Counted from the first letter of the stretch, positions 8,882 to 18,677 are shown. The stretch: 64,000 nt of DNA from Clostridium saudiense (GCF_000577815.1 NZ_CBYM010000003.1:62001-126000); one strand, 5' to 3'. Numbers and translations are program-made. The notes: generated by a model from the sequence alone, not told the origin.

Positions 8882-11758
8882 CTAATTAAATAGACCCTTT
8901 ATTTTATCAATTAATGACTTATCACTTTTATCTGATTTATTCTCTGTATTCTTAGTGCTTGAATCATCTGTTGTCTTATCAATATCTGAACTTTCAATAG
9001 CATCACTTCTCATTATAAATTTAACAGATCCTTTCATATCACTTGTTAATCCTGAATAAACACCATAATCCTTTGCCATTTGCACTAATTCATCCTTTGC
9101 TTGACTAAATCCATCGATACTATCTAAAGCTTCACTTCCTAAATCATTGATTTTGTCTAATCCCTCATTCTTTAGCTTATCAACACCTTCATATAATGAT
9201 TGTGTTCCACTTTTTAATTGTTCTGTTCCATTTAAAATCTTTTCTGAGTTATTTTTTAATGTTCCTGTACCTTCTGCTAATGTCTTACCTCCAGTTGCTA
9301 AGGCACTTACCCCTTGACTTAATGTTTTTCCTCCACTAACTAACTCCTTTGTTCCATCATACAGTGCACCTAATGCTGAATCTATCTTCTTTGAATTTGT
9401 ATTTAATTCATTAGCTCCATTTGATAATTGATTACTTCCTATTGCTAAATCACTTACTCCATCAGCTAACGTCTTACCTCCACTTGATAATTGATTTGTT
9501 CCATCATATATTGATCCTATTCCGGAATTTATCAACTTTGAATTGGTGCTTAATTCATTAGCTCCATCTAACAATGTATTACTTCCTTCACTTAAAGCTG
9601 TTGTACCATCTAATAAAACTCCTGTACCTGCCGCTAATTTTTGACTTCCATTAGATAAATCTCCCATGGCAGAATTTATAAGTTTAGAATTATCATTTAA
9701 TGAATTAGCCCCATTTAACAATGTATTGCTTCCACTCTTTAAATTACCTACACCACTTTGCAAGCTTGATGTTCCTGCTAATAAAGACTTACTACCATCA
9801 TATGCTGAGCTTATTCCATTACTTATAGCTTGTGCTGCTGCATTTAAAGAATCCCCATTTGATGATAATTGCGATAATCCAACTTTAACTTCTGCAGATC
9901 CACTAGCTAAATTTCTTAAACCATTTTCTAGCTCATTTGCTCCACTTGCTCCTGATTGAAGTGCAGAAGATAAATTTGTTAATCCTTCGGTTTGACCATC
10001 TGCAATTGCTTTAATTTTAGCGCTATATTCTCTAAGCTCTTTTGCTTGAGTAGGATCTATTTTTTCAATTGATGTAGCCATTGTATAAATCGACTCTGCA
10101 ATTTGCTTTAAGCTACTTGTAGTATCTTGAAGCTTTCCAATTCCATCTCCAGCTCCTTGCAATCCATTATTTAATTCTGTCATACCACTTAATGCAGATG
10201 ATATACCACTATCTATTGAATCATAATTTTCATTTAAACTACTTACGCCTCCTACATACTCATTAACTTTAGAAGTAAATTCTTCTTGTGAAGACTTTAA
10301 AGTTCCAAGTCCACTACTCAATTCTGTAGCACCTTCATTTAAACTTTTTGATCCCTCTTCTAAATTAGATACTCCTTCATCTAAATTTTTAGCTCCATCA
10401 GCTAAACTTGATACTCCCAAATCAAATTCTGTGTATTTTCCTTGTAATTCACTTACACCTGAATTTAATGCAACTGCTCCATTATTCAATGTTGGTACAC
10501 TATCATTTAATGTATTAATCCCCTCATTTAAAGCACTTGCACCTGTTGCTAATGATGATATTCCAGCATCAAATTGTGTATATTTATCCTTTAACTCACC
10601 TGCTCCACTATTTAATGTATTAACTCCACTTAATAATGTTGGTACACTACCACTTAAAGTATTAATTCCACTATTTAAAGTGCTTGCACCACTTGCTAAT
10701 GATGATACTCCTTCATCAAATTTATCATAATTCTCTTTAATTTGACCTGCTCCACTATTTAATGAATTTACTCCACTTAGTAATGTTGGAACACTTCCAT
10801 TTAAAGTATTTAATCCATTTCTAAGTTCAATAGCTCCACTATTTAATGTTCCTACTCCTGCATTAAATATAGAATAATTACTTGCTAATTCTGTTTGTCC
10901 ATCTAATAATTCCTTAGATCCACTTAATAAATCTTCTCCACCTTTTTGTAGATCATTTAATGATGTCCTTAAATCATCCAAACTATCAATACCTTCAATT
11001 TCATCTATATCTTCACTTGATGTAGTAGCTAAAACCATTATCGCTGGTATCTCAAAATTATTAGTTTCACCTGTAATTTCAAATGAATCAGATAAATCAA
11101 TACTACTGCTACCTAATAAGTCATCTAATACATCTCCCAAATCTAAAGATTCTTTTAATCCTGGTATTGTTACAAATGTTACTAAGGAATTATTCCCATC
11201 ATTAATAACCTTACCAGAACTAACTTCCACATTACTAAAGTTACTATTAGATAAAGTAAGTTCTGCTGCAGTTAACAATGGTAAATAAATATTTCTCTTT
11301 TCATTATTTATAAATACTGTCTTACTTTGATTATTAGTTATATTAACAGAAATCTTAAACTTACCACTTTCCCCCAAAACCTCATTTGGATCAACCTTCT
11401 TACCATTAAACTCATAATTAACTGATATTGTTATTGGTAATTGATTATTACTTTTACCCTGATAATAAAGTTCATTAGAATCAATATTCCAACTTAATTC
11501 ATCTCCATTTTTAGTTGGTTCTTCATCACCTTTTACATTCTTAACATCACTTAATGTAGACTTATCTGTAAATTGCCCTAAATTTTCACTTCCTTTAATC
11601 CAATCACTAACAATTTGCTCTGTCGGATTTCCATTTTCATCTAATATAACATAAACAGTTTCATCCTTTTTTATATCTTGAGCGAAAACTACTGAATTTG
11701 ATGTAACTGTTATTAATGCAACTAAACATGCTAATTTTTTTGATAACCCTTTTCTCAT
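8882..11758 (-). CDS. large secreted protein of X-X-X-Leu-X-X-Gly heptad repeats
   Basis: 958 residues. A signal peptide (residues 1-27, LACLVALITVTSNSVVFAQD) leads into a beta-rich domain (about 30-260). From about residue 270 to 880 come near-continuous seven-residue units of the form xLxxGxx, such as LNSGVNS and LASGAST. These heptads are also found in YhgE/Pip-type proteins and are usually encoded beside MMPL transporters. Here the protein lacks the YhgE membrane domain and ends in a Ser/Lys/Asp-rich tail without membrane helix or sortase signal, so it should be released or held by its partner. The first four bases overlap the MMPL stop. Three exact-length 49-residue superrepeats lie within it. 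Confidence 0.88.
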   Translation of the reverse strand: MRKGLSKKLACLVALITVTSNSVVFAQDIKKDETVYVILDENGNPTEQIVSDWIKGSENLGQFTDKSTLSDVKNVKGDEEPTKNGDELSWNIDSNELYYQGKSNNQLPITISVNYEFNGKKVDPNEVLGESGKFKISVNITNNQSKTVFINNEKRNIYLPLLTAAELTLSNSNFSNVEVSSGKVINDGNNSLVTFVTIPGLKESLDLGDVLDDLLGSSSIDLSDSFEITGETNNFEIPAIMVLATTSSEDIDEIEGIDSLDDLRTSLNDLQKGGEDLLSGSKELLDGQTELASNYSIFNAGVGTLNSGAIELRNGLNTLNGSVPTLLSGVNSLNSGAGQIKENYDKFDEGVSSLASGASTLNSGINTLSGSVPTLLSGVNTLNSGAGELKDKYTQFDAGISSLATGASALNEGINTLNDSVPTLNNGAVALNSGVSELQGKYTEFDLGVSSLADGAKNLDEGVSNLEEGSKSLNEGATELSSGLGTLKSSQEEFTSKVNEYVGGVSSLNENYDSIDSGISSALSGMTELNNGLQGAGDGIGKLQDTTSSLKQIAESIYTMATSIEKIDPTQAKELREYSAKIKAIADGQTEGLTNLSSALQSGASGANELENGLRNLASGSAEVKVGLSQLSSNGDSLNAAAQAISNGISSAYDGSKSLLAGTSSLQSGVGNLKSGSNTLLNGANSLNDNSKLINSAMGDLSNGSQKLAAGTGVLLDGTTALSEGSNTLLDGANELSTNSKLINSGIGSIYDGTNQLSSGGKTLADGVSDLAIGSNQLSNGANELNTNSKKIDSALGALYDGTKELVSGGKTLSQGVSALATGGKTLAEGTGTLKNNSEKILNGTEQLKSGTQSLYEGVDKLKNEGLDKINDLGSEALDSIDGFSQAKDELVQMAKDYGVYSGLTSDMKGSVKFIMRSDAIESSDIDKTTDDSSTKNTENKSDKSDKSLIDKIKGLFN
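10436..10876 (-). repeat. three in-register 147-bp coding repeats in the heptad-repeat gene
   Basis: Each unit encodes 49 residues (seven heptads) opening with Y-x-x-F-(D/N)-x-G and containing SVPTL near the middle. Units run 10876-10730, 10729-10583 and 10582-10436, and a fourth begins at 10435 but diverges after about 20 residues. Recent unequal crossing-over is the likely origin. Confidence 0.75.
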
Positions 11759-13839
11759 ATCTCTTTTCCCCCTTCAACACACTCTACAAAAGACTTACTT
11801 GTCTTAACTATTAATTTTTCACAAAGCAATAATATTCCTGGCAATATAAATAGAATTACAACCATACTTATAATTGCGCCCCTAGCCATTAATGTACATA
11901 ATGAGCTTATCATTTCCATATCTGATATAATTCCAACCCCTGCTGTTGCCCCAAAGAAAGTTAAAGCACTAGTTACAATTGATCTTGATGAACTTTGAAG
12001 TGCTATTGTCATTGCTTTTTTCTTATCCGAATTTAATGCTAACTCTTCTTTAAATCTAGAAGTTAATAATATCGCATAATCTACAGTTGCTCCTAATTGA
12101 ATAGTTCCTATGACTATTGATGATATAAATGGAATGCTTGTACCCATATAGAACGGAATACCCAAATTTATAAAAATAGCTAATTCAATTGCTAAAACTA
12201 ATAATATAGGTATTATTGCTGATTTAAACACAAATAGTATTATTACAAATATAGCTAAAATTGATGCTACACTAACCCGATTAAAATCACTATCTGCTAT
12301 TGTAATCAAATCTTCTGTTAATGGCGCCTCACCACCAACTAATCCATCTTTATCATACTTTTTAACAATATTGTTTATTTCCTTTAATTGAACTTCTACC
12401 TCATCAGATGCTGCCTTATACTCTGAATTAAGCATTATTTCTTCATATCCACCATTTTTTATTTTCTCTAACAAATCACTTGGTATGAAACTTTGAGGAA
12501 TTCTAGGCCCTAGTAAATCTTCTAAACCTACTACTGAAGTAACCCCATCAACACCTTTTAACTCATCAATCATTGCATCAACCTTATATGCTTCTAAATC
12601 ATCTCTTACTAAAATTATGTTAGTAGACATCATGTTATATTCTGACTTTAATTTATTATTAGCTACAATAGAAGGTAAATCCTTTGGAAGTGATTCATCT
12701 AGGTTATAATAAACCTCCGTATTATTATTTCCTATAATAGCTGGTATCAAGATAATTGCACCAATAATTACAAGAATCTTGTGATGCTTTATCACAAAGG
12801 CAGAACTTTTTTCAAACTTAGGTAATAAAGTCTTGTGTTTATATTTGTGAATAAGCTTATCAAATGTTAATATCATTGCTGGCAATACTGTTATAGTGCA
12901 TATAACACCAAATACAACACCTTTAGCCATTACAAATCCTATGTCTTTTCCAAAACCTAATTCCATAATGCATAACGCTAGGAATCCAGCGACTGTTGTT
13001 AAAGAACTACCTGCAATAGATGCTATAGTTTTTTCTATTGCTACCGCCATAGCTTCAGTCTTATCTGGCTGACTTTTACATTCTTCATCATATCTATTTA
13101 GTAAGAAAATTGAATAATCCATCGTTACAGCTAATTGTAATACTGCTGACAATGCCTTTGTTATATAAGAAATTTCACCAAATATAATATTTGATCCCAT
13201 ATTATAAGCTACTGCAATTCCTATACTTAACATAAAAATAATAGGAATTATAAAAGATTCCATAGTTAAGCTTAAAATTATTATTGATAAAATTACTGCT
13301 ATTAAAATATAAATTGGTGTTTCCTTATCTGCTAAATCCTTTGTATCTTTTATTACTCCCCCTATTCCACTTAAAAAGGCTTGTTTGCCTGTTATACTTC
13401 TTATTTCCTTTATTGCTTTTTCAGTACTTTCACTTGCATCAGTGTCTTTTAACTTAACAATCATCAATGTTGAGTCATCTGAAAAAAGCATATCTCTTAC
13501 TAAAGAAGGTAATATTTCCTTAGGAACAGAAATATCAAGTGCATCATCTATCCAAATTACATCTGATACTCCATCCACATTGGATACTTTTTCTTTAAGC
13601 TTAGCTACATCTTTATTTTCCATACCTTCAACTATTAACATAGCTAAAGATCCACAATCAAATTCATCCTTCATAATTTTTTGAGCTTCTCTAGTTTCTA
13701 GGTCATCAGGTAAATAACTTAAAATATCATAATTAACTTTTGTATTAAAATAACCTATTGCAGAAGGAATTAATAAAATTATTGCAACTATTAAAATTAA
13801 AATTCTGCTTTTGGCTATTGCTCGTGAAATTTTTTTCAT
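11755..13839 (-). CDS. MMPL/RND-family membrane transporter
   Basis: 694 residues with the duplicated RND layout: TM1, an extracytoplasmic domain, TM2-TM6, then the same again. The TM4-type proton-relay motifs are visible in both halves as MDYSIFLLNRYDEE (about residues 240-253) and VDYAILLTSRFKEEL (about 585-599). Members export lipids, glycolipids or drugs. RBS GAGGGGGG lies eight bases before the ATG. The stop and the next ATG share four bases (ATGA), so the heptad-repeat protein is made with it and probably acts as its extracellular partner. No regulator gene adjoins. Confidence 0.9.
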   Translation of the reverse strand: MKKISRAIAKSRILILIVAIILLIPSAIGYFNTKVNYDILSYLPDDLETREAQKIMKDEFDCGSLAMLIVEGMENKDVAKLKEKVSNVDGVSDVIWIDDALDISVPKEILPSLVRDMLFSDDSTLMIVKLKDTDASESTEKAIKEIRSITGKQAFLSGIGGVIKDTKDLADKETPIYILIAVILSIIILSLTMESFIIPIIFMLSIGIAVAYNMGSNIIFGEISYITKALSAVLQLAVTMDYSIFLLNRYDEECKSQPDKTEAMAVAIEKTIASIAGSSLTTVAGFLALCIMELGFGKDIGFVMAKGVVFGVICTITVLPAMILTFDKLIHKYKHKTLLPKFEKSSAFVIKHHKILVIIGAIILIPAIIGNNNTEVYYNLDESLPKDLPSIVANNKLKSEYNMMSTNIILVRDDLEAYKVDAMIDELKGVDGVTSVVGLEDLLGPRIPQSFIPSDLLEKIKNGGYEEIMLNSEYKAASDEVEVQLKEINNIVKKYDKDGLVGGEAPLTEDLITIADSDFNRVSVASILAIFVIILFVFKSAIIPILLVLAIELAIFINLGIPFYMGTSIPFISSIVIGTIQLGATVDYAILLTSRFKEELALNSDKKKAMTIALQSSSRSIVTSALTFFGATAGVGIISDMEMISSLCTLMARGAIISMVVILFILPGILLLCEKLIVKTSKSFVECVEGGKEI

Positions 13840-14100
13840 AATGTTCCCCCCTCATCATTCTCTGATTTAAACTTTATACCCTATAAACTATTTTTTCAAT
13901 TTTAGTTTTATTACTCTTTTTCTTAATTTAAAATGATTTATTCCATTTATGATGTTTCACAATAATATTCCTTTAATTTCCTTTCTTTTGCTCGCATTTC
14001 AACCTTCATCTTTTGTCACTCGTTTATTTGTCTCATTTCTCATCTTTTAATAAAATTCTGTTAATCAAAAGTTTACATCTTGTTAAACTTTTAAGACAAA
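13840..14100. other. gene-free spacer upstream of the MMPL operon
   Basis: Holds the leader of the MMPL gene. On the minus strand a TTGAAA is followed after 15 bases by TATAAA, a possible but short-spaced promoter. The rest is purine-rich on the minus strand with no open frame or repeat that I could support. Confidence 0.4.
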
Positions 14101-14158
14101 AAAACTAATACTAATATTAGTAATTCATTTATGAACCACTAACATTAGTATTAGTTTT
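14101..14158 (-). terminator. terminator of the mur operon
   Basis: A 21-base stem with one mismatch (arm AAAACTAATACTAAT) and a minus-strand T-run beyond it, 15 bases after the murR stop. Confidence 0.85.
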
Positions 14159-14173
14159 AATACATCTATATTC

Positions 14174-15019
14174 CTATATCTTTATTTTTTTCACTGCATC
14201 TCTTGTTACTAAAAGCTTTTCTTCCACATCTTTTATATTACTTCGTGCTATCCCTAAGAATAGCATATCTATGATGGCCAATTGTGAAATTCTTGAAGTC
14301 ATAGCACCTTCTCTTAATGATTTTTCAACAAAAGGTACATGCAATGTTACATCAGAATATTCTTCTAAGCTATTATTTATACTTGCTTTTGTAATTACAA
14401 TTAAAGGTATATTATTTTTCTTTGCATTTTCAGCACATAATATTACTTCTTTTGTATCTCCTGAATATGAAATAGCAACTGCAACATCTCCTTCTTCCAT
14501 CAAAGCTGAAGAAGTAATTTGAAGGTGTGTATCAGAATGAGCAATACACCTTTTATTTATTCTGCTCATCTTATAATATAAATCTAATCCAACTAAATTT
14601 GACACCCCTACACTGAAAACATAAATATTTTTAGCTTTACTTAATAAATCAATAGCGTTATCTAATTCACATTCACTTATTAAATTTACAGTTTCATCTA
14701 TTATTGTATGAATTGATTGCTTAACTCCACTAATAATACTTTTAGTACTTAAATCTCTATCTAAATACTCAAACTCCTCTTTATTTTTACTATTAGATAA
14801 ACTAATAGATAGTTTTATCTTCATTTCATTTAAACTACTAAAACCTAATTTTTTAGAAAATCTTACTACTGTTGGTGCTGAAGTATTAGTTGCATCCCCT
14901 ATTTCCTTTGCAGACATCTCAATAATATCATTATTATCATTAAGAAGATAATCAGCTATACGCTTTTCTCTTTCTGTAAAGCTTTCATAGTTTTGTCTTA
15001 TATACTGCAATAAATTCAT
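14174..15019 (-). CDS. murR: MurR/RpiR-family transcriptional regulator
   Basis: 281 residues. An N-terminal winged HTH (about 1-77; MSAKEIGDATNTSAPTVVRF is the recognition region) is followed by a SIS sugar-phosphate-binding domain (about 125-255; VSISYSGDT-type loop seen as AISYSGDTKEV). RpiR regulators of this context sense MurNAc-6-phosphate. It is the last gene of the murQ-murP-mupG-murR operon, 11 bases after mupG, RBS AGGACGTGAG. The likely operator is the palindrome over the murQ -35 box, so it would control its own synthesis. Confidence 0.9.
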   Translation of the reverse strand: MNLLQYIRQNYESFTEREKRIADYLLNDNNDIIEMSAKEIGDATNTSAPTVVRFSKKLGFSSLNEMKIKLSISLSNSKNKEEFEYLDRDLSTKSIISGVKQSIHTIIDETVNLISECELDNAIDLLSKAKNIYVFSVGVSNLVGLDLYYKMSRINKRCIAHSDTHLQITSSALMEEGDVAVAISYSGDTKEVILCAENAKKNNIPLIVITKASINNSLEEYSDVTLHVPFVEKSLREGAMTSRISQLAIIDMLFLGIARSNIKDVEEKLLVTRDAVKKIKI

Positions 15020-15030
15020 ATTCTCACGTC

Positions 15031-16113
15031 CTATTTATTGTTAATAATATTAAAGTAAAATTTTTTACCTCCCTTTATATATTTTAATAAATAAAAATCA
15101 TTCTGTAAAACAGATGCTACAACATTTGTTCTTCTATCGCTTGATTGATTTACCTTTAAAATTTGCAATTCACCCATATATCTTTTATATTCAATATTAT
15201 CAATAGTAATATCTCCATATTTTTTATCAATGGTATTCATAGGATTTATAATATCATTATTTAATATTAATCTACTTTCAGCTGCTCTTATAGCATCTCT
15301 AGCTTCATCTGTTCTTGCCGAAAATGTTTCACCTAAAATTCTTTCTACAACCTTATCTCTTATCTTAAGCTCAATCTCTAATTCTATTGCTTCTTCATTT
15401 AAATCAGCTAAATCCTCAAGCTCTTTTATACTTGGTAAAGAATCGCCTATAAATACTGATTCATTATTTAAAGCAAATAAATGATTTGCCGCTTTCCTTA
15501 CATCTAATCCCCTATGATCTTCTAATGTTGGTAATCCATCCATAAGAGGACTTCTTTTTCTGTTATTTGATTGAACAAATGCACAAGTTTTAATTCCTCT
15601 TTTATTAAGAATTTTATTCTTTTCTAACATACATTCCTCTGAAATACCTGTCCCTTTTCTAGGATAAAAATTATGAAGTGCATCTATATTTTTATAGTCT
15701 GGATTATATTTATCTAATTCTAAAAGAAAATCTTCAGTTACAGTTGATGCATTAAGCTGTATTTTAATATTACAATTATTCTTACTCATTCTAGATATCT
15801 CTTTTGGAGTATATCCAAAATCTATTCTAATAGTTTTAACCCCATAATTTCTTAATCCTTCTAAGTCCATATTTTCTAACTCCAAAAATTTGAATGTATT
15901 TGGAGAAATATCACTTATTATATCCATTTCATAACCTTTAGCTATATTAAAAAATTCATTAACCTCTTTTTTTAATATTTCATAATTTGCTTCTGGTATG
16001 TGTAAAGATGTAAATATTCTTGTAAAACCTAATTTTTTTGCTTCACTTAACAATTTTATATTTTCTTCCATAGTGTTATCTAATCCAAAATAAACTGAAA
16101 TACCTAAACTCAT
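15031..16113 (-). CDS. mupG: MupG-type 6-phospho-N-acetylmuramidase (DUF871 TIM barrel)
   Basis: 360 residues. MSLGISVYFGLDNTMEENI and FTRIFTSLHIPE are characteristic of the MupG/DUF871 family: a TIM barrel (to about residue 240) plus a small C-terminal domain. The S. aureus member hydrolyses MurNAc-6P-GlcNAc inside the cell, releasing MurNAc-6P for MurQ. Placement between the PTS gene and murR supports the same role here. RBS TAGGAGGG. An intercistronic hairpin separates it from murP. Confidence 0.9.
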   Translation of the reverse strand: MSLGISVYFGLDNTMEENIKLLSEAKKLGFTRIFTSLHIPEANYEILKKEVNEFFNIAKGYEMDIISDISPNTFKFLELENMDLEGLRNYGVKTIRIDFGYTPKEISRMSKNNCNIKIQLNASTVTEDFLLELDKYNPDYKNIDALHNFYPRKGTGISEECMLEKNKILNKRGIKTCAFVQSNNRKRSPLMDGLPTLEDHRGLDVRKAANHLFALNNESVFIGDSLPSIKELEDLADLNEEAIELEIELKIRDKVVERILGETFSARTDEARDAIRAAESRLILNNDIINPMNTIDKKYGDITIDNIEYKRYMGELQILKVNQSSDRRTNVVASVLQNDFYLLKYIKGGKKFYFNIINNK

Positions 16114-16146
16114 AATAATCCCTCCTAATTTAACTAAGTATAATTT

Positions 16147-16181
16147 AAGGGTGATATGTTTATCGATATCATATCACCCTT
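16147..16181 (-). other. intercistronic hairpin between murP and mupG
   Basis: AAGGGTGATATG pairs perfectly with CATATCACCCTT (12 bp). On the transcribed strand it is followed by AAATTA, not a U-run, so it does not look like an intrinsic terminator. A processing or 3'-protection element that sets murP against mupG levels is the better reading. Confidence 0.6.
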
Positions 16182-16192
16182 TTAATATAATT

Positions 16193-17572
16193 CTATTCTA
16201 CTGGATCTTCAAATCCTAATATACTTGTAAAGAAATATCCTGCTGCATATGATGCTAAAACTCCTATTAAGAATACTAATATTTTTCCATCAGCAATTAA
16301 TAAAGCTAATGGTAATCCTGAAACACCTAACGCAACAGCACCAACTTTAAATAAAGCCATCACAGCTCCACCTATAGCTGCACCAAGACAAGCCCCTAAG
16401 AAAGGTTTACCTAATGGTAATGTTACACCATAAATAAGTGGTTCTCCTATTCCTAAAAAACCTGGTATTAATCCATTTTTCGCCGTTTTCTTTAATCTTT
16501 CATTTTTAGTTTTTCTTATAACAGCTAAAGTAGCTCCAACTTGAGCCATACCAGCAGCTGCTAATGCAGGTAATAATATTGTATATCCAACATTCGCAAT
16601 TAAATCAGCATGAATTGGTGTTAATGCTTGATGCATTCCAGTCATAACAAGAGGTAAGAATAATCCTCCCGATATAGCACCTGATAACACTGAAACTATT
16701 GTATTATCAGAAGCTATCGTATTTGAAACTAATATTCCCATAGCATCTGATATTGCTCCACCTACGGGTTGTAATATAAATAAAGCTGCTAAGACTGATA
16801 TTGTTAATGTTATTAACGGAGTAACAAATAAATCTAAAACATCTGGTATAAATTTTCTACATTGCTTTTCTATAAATACAGCTAATGCAACAACAAGAAT
16901 AACTGAAATAATTCCTCCACGCCCTGGTGTTAATGCTTTACCAAATAAAGTTATATTAGCTAATGTTGCTGATGATATCACTCCACCTAATGCTCCACCT
17001 ATCATTGGCATTTGAGAACCAAATTCTTTAGATGCATTTACACCTACTAAAATTGGTAAAATTGAAAATACTGCATTACCTATTAACCCTATTATCTGAG
17101 CTGCATTAGTTGTCTTATATGCATCTCCAAAATAAACTCCAGCTATATTATTTACAGCAAGTACTAGTCCACATGCCACGAATAATGGTATTAAAGGAAT
17201 AAATATATTTCCTAATTTTTTAAGTATATTTTTAAATTTTGTATCATTTTTTTCTTTTAGTTTAGCCTTTGTAGCTTTAACAGCTTCTTCTCCTATAGCT
17301 ATCTTTACTCCTACTATTTTTTTCACTTCTTCTGTTATCTTATTAACCTTACCTGGTCCATAAATAACTTGTAATTGACCTTTTGCTTCGACCACTCCTA
17401 AAGTTCCCTCTGCCTTCTTAATCTCAGCAATCTTAGCCTTTGATAAATCAACTAACTCTAATCTACAACGAGTCATACAATTTTCAACTGCTTTAATATT
17501 TTCCTTTCCTCCTACAAGTTCAACCAATTTCTTAGCTATTTCTTGGTTTGTAATAGTTCCTTGCTTTGTCAT
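16193..17572 (-). CDS. murP: PTS transporter EIIBC, MurNAc-type
   Basis: 459 residues. The N-terminal EIIB domain (about 1-80) has the phosphocysteine in the motif CMTRCRL (Cys32). EIIC (about 105-455) has some ten helices and the conserved GIGEPLIYGV substrate loop. There is no EIIA domain, so a shared glucose-type EIIA must supply phosphate, as for MurP of other bacteria. It imports and phosphorylates MurNAc or MurNAc-GlcNAc. Position 20 bases after murQ and before mupG supports the assignment over other sucrose-family PTS. RBS GGGGGAGAG. Confidence 0.88.
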   Translation of the reverse strand: MTKQGTITNQEIAKKLVELVGGKENIKAVENCMTRCRLELVDLSKAKIAEIKKAEGTLGVVEAKGQLQVIYGPGKVNKITEEVKKIVGVKIAIGEEAVKATKAKLKEKNDTKFKNILKKLGNIFIPLIPLFVACGLVLAVNNIAGVYFGDAYKTTNAAQIIGLIGNAVFSILPILVGVNASKEFGSQMPMIGGALGGVISSATLANITLFGKALTPGRGGIISVILVVALAVFIEKQCRKFIPDVLDLFVTPLITLTISVLAALFILQPVGGAISDAMGILVSNTIASDNTIVSVLSGAISGGLFLPLVMTGMHQALTPIHADLIANVGYTILLPALAAAGMAQVGATLAVIRKTKNERLKKTAKNGLIPGFLGIGEPLIYGVTLPLGKPFLGACLGAAIGGAVMALFKVGAVALGVSGLPLALLIADGKILVFLIGVLASYAAGYFFTSILGFEDPVE

Positions 17573-17592
17573 CTTCTCTCCCCCTATATACT

Positions 17593-18498
17593 TTAAATAG
17601 TTTCCATTGCCTTAGCAATATAACCTTTATTTTGTGTCAATTTTTCTTTTGCCTCATTTATGTCTAATCCTGTCAGTATCATTAATATTGACAGTTTAAC
17701 ATCATAATTTGTTTCTTTTAATACTTTTTCTGCTACTTCCCTATCTACCCCTGTAGCTTCACAAACTATTTTTTTTGCTCTTTCAACTAACTTTTTATTT
17801 GTAGCTCTAACATCTACCATTAAATTTCCATATACTTTTCCTAGCTTAATCATAGTTCCAGTTGATAGCATGTTTAATACTAACTTTTGTGCAGTTCCAG
17901 CTTTCATTCTCGTTGAACCAGTAACTACCTCTGCACCTACTACTGGAGCTATTGATACCTTTGAAACTTTTGCTACTTCTGAATTTGCATTGCACGTTAT
18001 TGATACTGTTAATGCTCCTATTTTGTTTGCATATTCTAATCCACCGATAACATAAGGTGTTCTTCCTGATGCAGCTAGTCCAACTATTGTATCATTTTCA
18101 GTTATATTCTTTGATTTTAAATCTTCAATTGCTAATTCCTTAGAGTCTTCTGCGCCTTCTTTTGCCCTAAATATTGCCTCAGTTCCACCAGCTATAATTC
18201 CTTGAACTAATTCTTCAGATACACCATATGTAGGTGGACATTCTGAAGCATCTAATATACCAAGTCTTCCTGATGTTCCAGCTCCTATATAAATCAATCT
18301 TCCACCTTTTTGCATTCCACTTACTATTCCATCAATAGCTTCTGCAATTTTCACTAATTCTTTCTCAACTGCTAAAGCAACCTTCTTATCTTCATTATTA
18401 ATAATCTTTACCATATCTAATGTTGACACCTTATCGATATTTAAAGAACTACTATTTCTACTTTCTGTTGTTAAATTTTCTAATTTTATTGTATTCAT
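17593..18498 (-). CDS. murQ: N-acetylmuramic acid 6-phosphate etherase
   Basis: 301 residues, full length for MurQ. It cleaves the lactyl ether of MurNAc-6P to give GlcNAc-6P and D-lactate. The SIS core is visible as [21 protein letters not shown], with the catalytic Glu in the ASECPPT loop, and [12 protein letters not shown] further on. First gene of the operon, RBS GGGGAGGAT, with a promoter, palindrome and cre site just upstream. Confidence 0.95.
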   Translation of the reverse strand: MNTIKLENLTTESRNSSSLNIDKVSTLDMVKIINNEDKKVALAVEKELVKIAEAIDGIVSGMQKGGRLIYIGAGTSGRLGILDASECPPTYGVSEELVQGIIAGGTEAIFRAKEGAEDSKELAIEDLKSKNITENDTIVGLAASGRTPYVIGGLEYANKIGALTVSITCNANSEVAKVSKVSIAPVVGAEVVTGSTRMKAGTAQKLVLNMLSTGTMIKLGKVYGNLMVDVRATNKKLVERAKKIVCEATGVDREVAEKVLKETNYDVKLSILMILTGLDINEAKEKLTQNKGYIAKAMETI

Positions 18499-18522
18499 AT
18501 CTTAAATCCTCCCCACTAAACT

Positions 18523-18536
18523 TGATTACGTTTACA
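18523..18536 (-). promoter_or_regulatory. cre site (CcpA) in the murQ leader
   Basis: On the minus strand TGTAAACGTAATCA matches the cre consensus TGWAANCGNTNWCA at 13 of 14 positions. It lies 25-38 bases before the murQ ATG and just after the expected transcription start, a place where CcpA represses. Implies catabolite repression of MurNAc use. Confidence 0.7.
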
Positions 18537-18548
18537 TCTTGTACATTT

Positions 18549-18577
18549 ATATTACCACTTTTGAAATTTTATTTCAA
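18549..18577 (-). promoter_or_regulatory. murQ operon promoter with palindromic operator
   Basis: Minus strand: -35 TTGAAA, 17-base spacer, -10 TAATAT. A perfect inverted repeat TTGAAAT-AAA-ATTTCAA (18561-18577) covers the -35 box. GAAA/TTTC palindromes are usual for RpiR-family regulators, so this is the probable MurR operator. Confidence 0.7.
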
Positions 18578-18640
18578 GTATTTTGTTATTTTTTATTATT
18601 TTATTTCATAGTTACGAAAACATTTGATTTTTCCCAACTA

Positions 18641-18677
18641 AAAACACCTTAAGATTTAAAAATCTATAAGGTGTTTT
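18641..18677 (-). terminator. terminator of the YibE/F gene
   Basis: AAAACACCTTA pairs with TAAGGTGTTTT, with a second AGATT/AATCT helix inside, and runs into TTTTT on the minus strand. Confidence 0.8.

Noticed and set aside
9666-10730. Plus-strand open frames within the heptad-repeat gene
   Set aside because: They are antisense shadows of the repetitive gene, without RBS. The same holds for plus-strand frames opposite the MMPL, mur, MATE and peptidase genes.
9300-10900. CRISPR-like or tandem DNA repeat array
   Set aside because: The repetition is in frame, follows protein heptads and has no constant repeat or unique spacers.
16147-16181. Intrinsic terminator ending a murQ-murP unit
   Set aside because: No U-tract follows the stem on the transcribed strand and mupG/murR clearly belong to the same pathway.
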